From: Phycisphaerae bacterium | GTDB lineage: Bacteria > Planctomycetota > Phycisphaerae > Sedimentisphaerales > Anaerohalosphaeraceae | Direction: 5' to 3' | DNA: 8,050 bases | Assembly: GCA_021736615.1 (NCBI GenBank) | Contig: JAIPFN010000269.1 | Coordinates: 1-8,050 of the forward strand | Shown here: piece by piece, positions 1 to 5,016 of the stretch | How positions within the stretch are numbered: the stretch's first letter is position 1 | Layout: each line of letters begins with the position of its first letter | The notes under the pieces: generated by a model | The model's input: only the letters and a program-made list of their open reading frames with translations | Told to the model about the DNA's origin: nothing | Database searches by the model: none | Made by a program: the position numbers and the translations under genes

Positions 1-665
1 TCAAGACCAACTTGACATTGTCAGGTTCCGGAACCGATCAAAAGACGCTTCTGGTTACCAGCGGCAATCCCGGCGACGGTAAGACAACAGTTGCTGTTAA
101 TACCGCTTATGCTTTTGCTGCCGAAGGAAAACGAGTGCTTCTGATTGATACAAACTTCAGGAAACCTTCGACAACGGTTCTTTTCGGACGAAGAAAGTCC
201 GACGGTTCCGAACTTGAACATCCTGATTTCGGCTTGAGCAACTATCTTATGGATCAGTGCGACAAGGGTTCGGTTATCCGTTCTTCCGATCATGAAAAGC
301 TCGACATTATCGACAGCGGCCCACTGCCTCTGAATCCTTCGGAATTGCTTGCAAGTGACAGGATGGTCGACATAATAAAAACTGTCCGTGAAAAATATGA
401 CTATGTCATAATTGACGGTCCTCCTTTGCTCGTCAGTGAGTCAAAAATACTTGCCTCCGAAGTTGACGGGACAATACTGGTATTCAATGCCGAACAAACC
501 AGCCGCGGAGCCGCTCAGCGTGCGTTACGCGAACTCAAAGAGGTCAATGCTAATGTATTGGGAACCGTACTCGTAGGCGTCAAGTCAATGAAGGGCGGAT
601 ACTTCCACGAGAAACACGATACGTACAAGCGTTATCAGAAGGCCAAACCTGCTCTTAAGGCGTGA
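1..665 (+). CDS. BY-kinase (Wzc/CpsD-type tyrosine autokinase), 3' part of gene
   Basis: This is the C-terminal ATPase domain of a bacterial tyrosine kinase of the Wzc/CpsD/CapB family, which controls polymerisation and export of surface polysaccharide at the inner membrane. The frame is open from base 3 and reads K-T-N-L before the TTG at 12, matching the conserved R-T-N segment before the kinase core. The gene therefore starts upstream of the window and the TTG is not its start. Counting the TTG as residue 1: Walker A is G18-NPGDGKTT with K24; Walker A' is LLIDTNFRKP at 43-52, with Asn48 where many members have a second Asp; Walker B is VIIDGPP at 122-128 with D125. The C-terminal tail has three tyrosines (Y197, Y205, Y208) in a basic context, a plausible but sparse autophosphorylation cluster. 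Family members are either fused to a Wzz-type membrane domain or separate; the missing 5' end would decide. A strong terminator follows 40 nt after the stop, so this is the last gene of its transcript. Family assignment is secure; the polysaccharide made is unknown. Confidence 0.93.
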   Translation, partial: KTNLTLSGSGTDQKTLLVTSGNPGDGKTTVAVNTAYAFAAEGKRVLLIDTNFRKPSTTVLFGRRKSDGSELEHPDFGLSNYLMDQCDKGSVIRSSDHEKLDIIDSGPLPLNPSELLASDRMVDIIKTVREKYDYVIIDGPPLLVSESKILASEVDGTILVFNAEQTSRGAAQRALRELKEVNANVLGTVLVGVKSMKGGYFHEKHDTYKRYQKAKPALKA

Positions 666-705
666 TCGTAATGCTTTAGGAATATCAGGTTATATTTAAC
701 TTATT

Positions 706-744
706 AAACTCAAACTGGCACAACTGTCAGTTTGAGTTTTTTTT
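706..744 (+). terminator. Intrinsic terminator after the BY-kinase
   Basis: A perfect 12-bp stem, AAACTCAAACTG (706-717) with CAGTTTGAGTTT (728-739), is followed by a T-run through 744. Two further pairs (G718-T727 wobble, C719-G726) leave a loop of about 6 nt. On the minus strand the hairpin is followed only by TTTAATAAG, so it could end the opposing small gene at 815 less efficiently. Confidence 0.92.
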
Positions 745-814
745 ATGAGTATTCATACCGAATCGGCACCTGGGGTTAAAAGTAAAAACTGTCAAACAGA
801 CCGCCAGATCGGTT

Positions 815-1075
815 TTAAATTTCGTAAGCGGCGTCTACCCCTTCAAATTCTATTGCCATTTTATTGGCCCGGAGTTTACGATCAATTGTCATAAAGTCAT
901 GATTAAATGCGGTTTGATCTTCGAATTCTCCCGCGACAGCCTCTAATTCCTTCAAAGCCCTGTCGACTGCCGTAAATTCTTCGATGATCTCAGAAACGTC
1001 AAAACCGCAGTCGATCTCACATCCGGAATCCTCCCTGCCGGCAAGTATCAATTCGTATATCTTTTTAGGATCCAC
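815..1075 (-). CDS. Small acidic protein of unknown function, 86 aa
   Basis: I do not recognise a family. The GTG start at 1075 is chosen because AGGGGG (1089-1084 on the minus strand) lies 8 nt upstream; no in-frame ATG offers a comparable site. The protein is strongly acidic (22 Asp/Glu against 9 Lys/Arg) and looks mostly helical. Residues 27-50 (VSEIIEEFTAVDRALKELEA and following) could form an amphipathic helix or short coiled coil. Two cysteines (C19, C23) sit four apart (C-E-I-D-C), which is not a standard zinc or haem motif. There is no signal peptide or membrane segment, so it is probably cytosolic. It is convergent with the BY-kinase and divergent from the gene at 1457 across a 381-nt spacer, so it appears monocistronic. 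The good ribosome site, biased composition and absence of a competing frame make it likely real. A small regulatory or adaptor protein is possible, but nothing shows that. Confidence 0.75.
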   Translation of the reverse strand: MDPKKIYELILAGREDSGCEIDCGFDVSEIIEEFTAVDRALKELEAVAGEFEDQTAFNHDFMTIDRKLRANKMAIEFEGVDAAYEI

Positions 1076-1083
1076 TTTCTTTA

Positions 1084-1089
1084 CCCCCT
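1084..1089 (-). promoter_or_regulatory. Ribosome binding site fixing a GTG start
   Basis: The minus-strand AGGGGG is separated by 8 nt from the GTG at 1075-1073. It is the main evidence that the 86-aa frame is translated and starts at GTG. Confidence 0.7.
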
Positions 1090-1205
1090 GTTAAGTATCT
1101 ATTTTTGGATTTATATTACAAAAACATCAATCGTTCTATCGGCTTTAAAAGCCTACCGCTTAGTTCGTAGATACAAGTACTTTCGCAAAACAGTTGGGAA
1201 AAGAC

Positions 1206-1234
1206 TTGAGTTATTCGGTTAAATTGCTTATAAG
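1206..1234 (+). promoter_or_regulatory. Candidate sigma70-type promoter for the 1457-3662 pair
   Basis: TTGAGT (1206-1211) and TATAAG (1229-1234) are separated by exactly 17 nt, with four and five matches to the consensus. Transcription would begin near 1241, the first base of the left inverted-repeat arm. This implies a leader of about 215 nt before the ATG at 1457. It is a sequence match only; a weaker promoter closer to the gene cannot be excluded. Confidence 0.45.
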
Positions 1235-1240
1235 TAATAC

Positions 1241-1421
1241 TAATTACTCAAACTGACCTATTGGCCATTTTGATAATTACGAATTATAAATTACGAATTA
1301 CGAATTGAGGTTTCGCCCTTGCGGGCGAGGCTATTTAATGAAAAAGTTATGCCATGCAACTCCTTTAGCAGTAATGATTTAAGACGTTTTCGTGGGTGAT
1401 TTCGGTCGGTTTGAGTAATTA
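1241..1421 (+). repeat. Long-range inverted repeat, 18-bp arms, bracketing a 181-nt segment
   Basis: The left arm 1241-1258 (TAATTACTCAAACTGACC) pairs with the right arm 1404-1421 (GGTCGGTTTGAGTAATTA) at all 18 positions, with one T-G wobble (1254/1408). Between the arms lie the heptad array and the GC hairpin 1313-1328. ACT occurs directly outside 17-bp arms on both sides (1239-1241 and 1421-1423), as a 3-bp target duplication would. Two readings fit: a closing stem of a structured 5' leader RNA, or a small MITE-like element with terminal inverted repeats. No transposase or known riboswitch core is visible. Confidence 0.6.
1276..1306. repeat. Tandem 7-bp repeat, ATTACGA units
   Basis: Four head-to-tail heptads plus a partial one: ATTACGA, ATTATAA, ATTACGA, ATTACGA, ATT. 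The second unit is degenerate. The array lies inside the inverted-repeat segment and just before the GC hairpin at 1313-1328. Its function is unknown; slipped-strand copy-number variation is expected for such arrays. Confidence 0.8.
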
Positions 1422-1456
1422 CTTAAATACAAACAAATATCGAAAGGGCGTTTGAT

Positions 1457-2515
1457 ATGTCTATAAACCGTGTTTGTAAGCTAATGCTTATATTGGGATA
1501 CATTTGCGGGTTTAGCTCTGTGGTTTTCGCCGAACAATTCCCGCTCCTTGTCCGTGCCGAAAATATCATCGTCCCGCCGTCTACCGGCCCGGTCACTCAT
1601 CTTGTTGTCAAAAATCAAAAGGCTGCCCCATGTAATTGCAGGATTCAGGTCAAATATGCACAGGACTGGACCATCTCGCCTACGGAGATTGAGATATCAC
1701 TGAAATCCGAGGAGAGCAGAAAAATCCCTATTTCAATAGATAAGGCGATTGATCTGGAATCCAACTTGTATCCCGTTGAAATAACCGTAATCTCAGGCGA
1801 TATGCAAAAGGTCTTTAAGCAGAATGTTTTTGTTGCGACCACCCCGGTATTTACGCCTAAAATCGACGGCAATCTAAACGACTGGGAGCCTGCCGTTCCT
1901 ATCTCATTTGAAACTAAAGGCCACAAAACAATAATCAGGACCGGCTGGAATAAAAAGTATTTCAATGTCGCTGTAGTAGTCGAAGAGGATGAACTTTCCG
2001 GTTATAAAGCTAATTCCGATAAGTCGATAGACGCCATTCAATTTGCTATTGCCCCTCGAAAAACGAAAACACCGACAACTGACGATCAGCAATCACAGCG
2101 TTATGAATTCCTGATTGTCGATTCCCCCGGTTTTATGTCCTCGGACAAATGCTTCCAGTTAATGCGGCCCGGAGACAATATCGCCGACGCCCTTAAAGAG
2201 AGGGCACTTGAACCTCTTCAGATCAAAGACGCCAAAGTTGTTGTTAAACGCAATAAGAATCTTACTGTCTATGAATGTTCGATACCGTTGTCGTTAATGG
2301 CGAAGCTTAAGCCCATGACCGGCAGAGACTACCTGATGTCTTTTTTGGTTCACGACCCGGACGGTACGGGTATTCGGGATATTGGTGAGGTCAGCGGGCT
2401 TTGGGAGTTTCAGCGTAACAAATTCGCCTGGTCGACGTGGAAGGGTGTTAAATGGCAGGATAGACCACCATACGACAGCAAACTCGAATGGGGTTTTTCC
2501 ACGTCAAAATACTAG
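1457..2515 (+). CDS. Secreted protein with C-terminal CBM9/DOMON-like domain
   Basis: 352 aa. The ATG at 1457 has AAAGGG 8 nt upstream. Residues 1-25 form a signal peptide with cleavage expected after V-F-A (A25), so the mature protein is periplasmic or secreted. Residues about 27-127 look like an all-beta, immunoglobulin-like domain (alternating hydrophobics, W71, ending in YPVEITVISG), resembling the accessory domains found beside carbohydrate-binding modules. Residues about 131-350 match the CBM9-like/DOMON-like pattern: the opening IDGNLNDW (136-143), a strand in YFNVAVVVEEDE (168-179), DAIQFAIAP (192-200), and the late YECSIPLSLM (272-281), comparable to the y-e-x-x-I-P signature. In xylanases and related enzymes this fold binds sugars; here there is no attached catalytic domain, so ligand and role are unknown. 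The FIST lipoprotein gene follows 67 nt later with no terminator between, implying co-transcription. The fold call is by motif only; the N-terminal domain assignment is the weaker part. Confidence 0.82.
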   Translation: MSINRVCKLMLILGYICGFSSVVFAEQFPLLVRAENIIVPPSTGPVTHLVVKNQKAAPCNCRIQVKYAQDWTISPTEIEISLKSEESRKIPISIDKAIDLESNLYPVEITVISGDMQKVFKQNVFVATTPVFTPKIDGNLNDWEPAVPISFETKGHKTIIRTGWNKKYFNVAVVVEEDELSGYKANSDKSIDAIQFAIAPRKTKTPTTDDQQSQRYEFLIVDSPGFMSSDKCFQLMRPGDNIADALKERALEPLQIKDAKVVVKRNKNLTVYECSIPLSLMAKLKPMTGRDYLMSFLVHDPDGTGIRDIGEVSGLWEFQRNKFAWSTWKGVKWQDRPPYDSKLEWGFSTSKY

Positions 2516-2572
2516 CTCAAAGTGGCCTGCTGGGCGATTTGAAATGAATAATGATAATAACAATTTTTTTAT

Positions 2573-2577
2573 GGAGG
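2573..2577 (+). promoter_or_regulatory. Ribosome binding site deciding the FIST lipoprotein start
   Basis: GGAGG lies 5 nt before the ATG at 2583. The same reading frame is open back to 2382 and has earlier ATGs at 2544 and 2571, but these would place the Shine-Dalgarno inside the gene and bury the lipoprotein signal behind a polar stretch. The 2583 start gives a clean signal peptide. Confidence 0.8.
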
Positions 2578-2582
2578 TCAAG

Positions 2583-3662
2583 ATGTCCGGAAAAACACAT
2601 ACTTATTTTATGTTGGCAATTCTAATCTTAGCGATTATCACAATATCTGGTTGTGGTAAACCGATCACTAATCCTGTGTCCTCTCCTGCCGCAATAGCAG
2701 GTGGTGACATCGTCATAAAAGTAGCTTCTGCTGATGGCATCAATATGTATCATGACGGCACTTTACCTTATCTTGCCGGTTCCAGAGCGGCGTTAGAACT
2801 TAAAAAACAAATGGGCGATACTCCGGTTCATGCCGTCATCATCGCTGAATATTTCGAAAATAAATCCGCTAAAAGCAAAGCTCTCAAGGGGGTATGCTCT
2901 GTATTTGACAGCAGCATTGTTTATGGTTTTGCGTCTTACGGTTCATTCGGACAGGATGGCTGTTCGGATACAGATACTGTCAGACTCATAGGTATCGGCG
3001 GGGCGGGTATACAGGTTTCTGCTGCACTTGAAGAGAACCTTGGTGCAAGCAAGTTGACGATGGAAGACGACCTCGAAGAGTTGCAGAAACGTCTCCAGGG
3101 GGCCGGTGCGAGCATTTCGGCTAAACTGCCAAAAACAAAAGACTCAAAGCTTATGGTGCTTATCCCGGATGCTCACTCGCCAAAGAACGCTTTTGTTGTC
3201 GAAGGTGCTCAGAAAGTTGTCGGCAAAGAATTCCCTATTACAGGCGGGTCGGCAAACAAAAGCCCCGGTCAGACCTATGTTTACTATCAGGGCAGGATGT
3301 TTACAGACAGCGCGATAGCTTTTATGCTGTCCGGCGATTTTAAAGTTTCGCTGGCCGGCAAAAAGGCTGAGGAAAATTCAAAGGTTATCTCGTCAGCTGG
3401 TGAAGCTTTTGCCGAAGCTGCCGCAAATCTTGACGCCAAGCCCATCGCTGCTCTGGCATTTAACTGTGCAGGCAGAAAAGGTAAACTGGACAATCTCCAG
3501 GATGAGCTAGATGCTATCCAAAAGGAATTCGGCAAAAAGACTCCGATCTTTGGAACTTATTGTGCCGGCGAGATAGGCCCTGCCGATGTTGCCGAAAAGC
3601 CTGAGGGTGTTCTGAGTTCAGGGAACGGCTGGCATTTGATGGTGACAATTCTTGGCAGGTAG
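2583..3662 (+). CDS. FIST-domain lipoprotein (FIST_N + FIST_C)
   Basis: 359 aa from ATG 2583. Residues 1-24 are a lipoprotein signal: positively charged start, hydrophobic 9-21, lipobox I-S-G-C with the lipidated C24, followed by Gly-Lys. The rest spans a FIST module, a predicted small-ligand (possibly amino-acid) sensor domain normally found on cytoplasmic signalling proteins. The FIST_N part covers about 60-260, with the GFASYGSFG region (115-123), IGIGGAGI (136-143), VLIPDAHSP (192-200) and PITGGSANKS (218-227), typical of its glycine-rich core. The FIST_C part covers about 265-359, with LAFNCAGR (291-298), PIFGTYCAGEIGP (321-333) and the terminal GNGWHLMVTIL. These are the hallmark C-G-R and G-x-x-x-x-G-E segments. 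No kinase, GGDEF, HAMP or other output domain is attached, so this is a stand-alone extracytoplasmic sensor or binding protein. It sits 67 nt after the secreted CBM9-like gene and probably shares its transcript. The domain call is strong; ligand and signalling route are unknown. Confidence 0.9.
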   Translation: MSGKTHTYFMLAILILAIITISGCGKPITNPVSSPAAIAGGDIVIKVASADGINMYHDGTLPYLAGSRAALELKKQMGDTPVHAVIIAEYFENKSAKSKALKGVCSVFDSSIVYGFASYGSFGQDGCSDTDTVRLIGIGGAGIQVSAALEENLGASKLTMEDDLEELQKRLQGAGASISAKLPKTKDSKLMVLIPDAHSPKNAFVVEGAQKVVGKEFPITGGSANKSPGQTYVYYQGRMFTDSAIAFMLSGDFKVSLAGKKAEENSKVISSAGEAFAEAAANLDAKPIAALAFNCAGRKGKLDNLQDELDAIQKEFGKKTPIFGTYCAGEIGPADVAEKPEGVLSSGNGWHLMVTILGR

Positions 3663-3680
3663 GGCGGTCGCATAGATTGC

Positions 3681-3703
3681 GCTGTTGGCTTCTAGCCAAC
3701 AGC
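3681..3703. repeat. Perfect hairpin 1 between FIST gene and bioF
   Basis: The 9-bp stem GCTGTTGGC (3681-3689) with GCCAACAGC (3695-3703) encloses the 5-nt loop TTCTA. It begins 18 nt after the FIST stop codon. No T-run follows on either strand, so it is not a canonical intrinsic terminator, though it could block or stabilise transcript ends of the convergent pair. Confidence 0.85.
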
Positions 3704-3704
3704 A

Positions 3705-3727
3705 AATGTCGGCAGGATGCCGACATT
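3705..3727. repeat. Perfect hairpin 2, overlapping the bioF stop codon
   Basis: The 10-bp stem AATGTCGGCA (3705-3714) with TGCCGACATT (3718-3727) has a 3-nt GGA loop, one base after the first hairpin. The bioF TAA (3728-3726 on the minus strand) lies in its right arm. The GGCA-GGA-TGCC centre resembles dispersed REP-like palindromes that I recall from several environmental bacterial lineages; this family link is inference. Confidence 0.85.
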
Positions 3728-4886
3728 ACAGGGCAGCCTTAAGAGCGGCAACCAGCCCGTCGATCTGTTCGGCGGTATGGCTGCACTGGACCGAAATTCG
3801 CAATCGGGAGCTATCGTTTGCGACAGTCGGCGGGCGTATTGCGTATGCGAAATAGCCCATATCAAACAACTCCGCAGAAACCTTGATTGTCTTGTCCGCA
3901 TCGCCGATGATAATCGGGATTATGTGTGTCGAGCTTTGTCCGGTATCGAAGCGGGCTTTGGCAAGTTCTTCGCGGAGGTACTGTGCGTTTTCGGCGAGTT
4001 TTTTTCGTCTCTCCGGTTCGGTTTTGACGATCTCAAGTGCCGCCATGATCGCGGCGCAATTAACCGGCGGCGGGGCGGTAGTGTATATAAACGGGCGGGC
4101 CCTGTTGATAAGGTAATCGATGACGTTTTTGGGGGCGGCAACAATCGCGCCGCTTGCTCCGAAGGCCTTGCCAAGCGGGGCAATAATAATATCGACCTGG
4201 CCGGAAAGATTGAGTTCTTCTATTAGTCCGCCGCCGTTTGCTCCGAAACAGCCCACTGAATGCGCTTCGTCAACTATTAGTATGGCCCCGTAGGCATTCT
4301 TCAATTCGACAAGCTTTTGCAGGTTCGCTCTGTCGCCGTCCATCGAAAAAACGCTCTCTGTAACGATATATTTCCGATTGTACGTTTTGTCCGATAAATA
4401 TTTCTCCAGTTTTGAAAGGTCGTCGCGGCGGTAAGTACGGAATTTGGCCTCTGACGACTTCGCGGCGTCGATGATCGAAGCGTGGTCGTATCGGTCCATC
4501 AGGACGATGTCGCCTTTTTCGGGAAGTGTCTTCAAAACGGCTTCGTTGGCCGTCCAGCCGGAGTTAAACAGCAGGGCACTGTCACAGCCCATGCAGGCGG
4601 CAAAGGCCTCTTCGACGTCTTTATGGGCCTGCTGCGTGCCGCAGATGAGACGTGAGGAACCGGTTCCGTAACCGTATTTGGCCACCGCCTGGCAAACGGC
4701 CTCTTTTACGCGTTTATCGGTGGCGATATTCAAATAATCGTTGCTGCAAAACAGTATTTTATCGGAATCGCTGCCGGCAAATCTAACCATTCCGTCACCG
4801 GCCGATTCGATGCAGTTCAGGCCGCGAAGCAGGTGTTTTTTGCGTAGATCGCTGAGCTTTTCTTCTAAAAAGTCAAATTTGTCCAT
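3726..4886 (-). CDS. bioF: 8-amino-7-oxononanoate synthase
   Basis: 386 aa. A PLP enzyme of the alpha-oxoamine synthase family that condenses a pimeloyl thioester (ACP or CoA) with L-alanine, releasing CO2, in the first dedicated ring-forming branch of biotin synthesis; cytosolic. Visible signatures: SNDYLN (48-53), YGTGSSR (73-79), H88 after ICGTQQA, DHASIIDA with H135 that stacks on PLP, TESVFSMDGD (176-185), DEAHSVG (206-212) with D206 and H209, and the Schiff-base lysine K240 in APLGKAFGASGA. The C-terminal IRPPTVANDSSRLRIS (350-365) is typical of BioF rather than of glycine C-acetyltransferase or serine palmitoyltransferase. Length agrees with the E. coli enzyme (384 aa). The frame opens further to a TTG at 4937, but that codon has no ribosome site and lies within the predicted promoter, so ATG 4886 is preferred; its GGAA site at 11 nt is weak. 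No other bio gene is in view, so bioF is unlinked here or elsewhere in a split pathway. By eye it is somewhat GC-richer than its neighbours. Confidence 0.93.
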   Translation of the reverse strand: MDKFDFLEEKLSDLRKKHLLRGLNCIESAGDGMVRFAGSDSDKILFCSNDYLNIATDKRVKEAVCQAVAKYGYGTGSSRLICGTQQAHKDVEEAFAACMGCDSALLFNSGWTANEAVLKTLPEKGDIVLMDRYDHASIIDAAKSSEAKFRTYRRDDLSKLEKYLSDKTYNRKYIVTESVFSMDGDRANLQKLVELKNAYGAILIVDEAHSVGCFGANGGGLIEELNLSGQVDIIIAPLGKAFGASGAIVAAPKNVIDYLINRARPFIYTTAPPPVNCAAIMAALEIVKTEPERRKKLAENAQYLREELAKARFDTGQSSTHIIPIIIGDADKTIKVSAELFDMGYFAYAIRPPTVANDSSRLRISVQCSHTAEQIDGLVAALKAAL

Positions 4887-4920
4887 ATTTCGTATTTTTC
4901 CGGTTGAATGACTGTTAGTT

Positions 4921-4950
4921 TTGCCGATATGATACAATATATCATATAAT
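4921..4950 (+). promoter_or_regulatory. Candidate rhomboid-gene promoter
   Basis: A perfect TATAAT (4945-4950) is preceded by TTGCCG (4921-4926) at 18 nt. Transcription would start near 4957, about 60 nt before ATG 5017. It faces and overlaps the bioF promoter on the other strand. The short leader contains a weak hairpin TAGCT-GAC-AGCTA (4988-5000). Confidence 0.6.
4927..4947. promoter_or_regulatory. 21-bp AT-rich palindrome, operator candidate
   Basis: Perfect 8-bp arms ATATGATA (4927-4934) and TATCATAT (4940-4947) flank a 5-nt centre. It overlaps the -10 box of the bioF promoter fully and the first bases of the TATAAT of the divergent promoter, the usual place for a dimeric repressor site. 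It does not resemble the BirA or BioR operator sequences as I recall them. Dyad symmetry can occur by chance in AT-rich DNA, so binding is unproven. Confidence 0.5.
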
Positions 4951-4957
4951 TATTCAA
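4929..4957 (-). promoter_or_regulatory. Candidate bioF promoter
   Basis: On the minus strand TTGAAT (4957-4952) and TATCAT (4934-4929) are 17 nt apart. Transcription would start near 4922, giving a leader of roughly 36 nt to ATG 4886 and excluding the upstream TTG at 4937 as a start. The -10 box lies in the palindrome 4927-4947. Confidence 0.55.
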
Positions 4958-5016
4958 CAAAGCTAATTTCTAATTGCTTATCACTGATAGCTGACAGCTA
5001 GACAAAAAGGTTATTT

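Larger units (their letters stand above)
1076..1456. other. 381-nt divergent intergenic region rich in repeats
   Basis: No convincing gene lies here. From left to right it contains the ribosome site of the minus-strand small gene; a 13-nt palindrome at 1141-1153 (GGCTTT-A-AAAGCC); a plus-strand promoter candidate (1206-1234); a small hairpin with arms AGTAAT (1233-1238) and ATTACT (1243-1248); 18-bp inverted-repeat arms (1241-1258 and 1404-1421); a tandem heptad array (1276-1306); a GC hairpin TCGCCC-TTGC-GGGCGA (1313-1328); a 14-codon reading frame (1338-1382); and AAAGGG (1443-1448), which serves the ATG at 1457. The hairpin and heptad content resembles dispersed non-coding repeats rather than decayed coding sequence. 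Confidence 0.6.

Noticed and set aside
708..717. ACTCAAACTG shared between the terminator stem (708-717) and the left inverted-repeat arm (1246-1255)
   Set aside because: A single shared 10-mer is expected by chance among all pairs in 8 kb, and flanking bases differ.
784..799. Short CTGT/ACAG hairpin with TTTTT on the minus strand as a terminator for the small gene
   Set aside because: A 4-bp stem with a 3-nt loop is too weak; the 12-bp hairpin at 706-739 is the better candidate.
2382..2582. N-terminal extension of the FIST reading frame upstream of 2583
   Set aside because: It overlaps the end of the CBM9-like gene in another frame, and GGAGG at 2573 plus the lipoprotein signal fix the start at 2583.
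3692..4226. Frames overlapping the 3' half of bioF on both strands
   Set aside because: They lie over conserved bioF motifs, are Arg/Ser-rich and have no recognisable domain.
4887..4937. 17-residue extension of bioF to a TTG at 4937
   Set aside because: No ribosome site, the sequence falls within the predicted promoter and palindrome, and ATG 4886 gives the usual family length.
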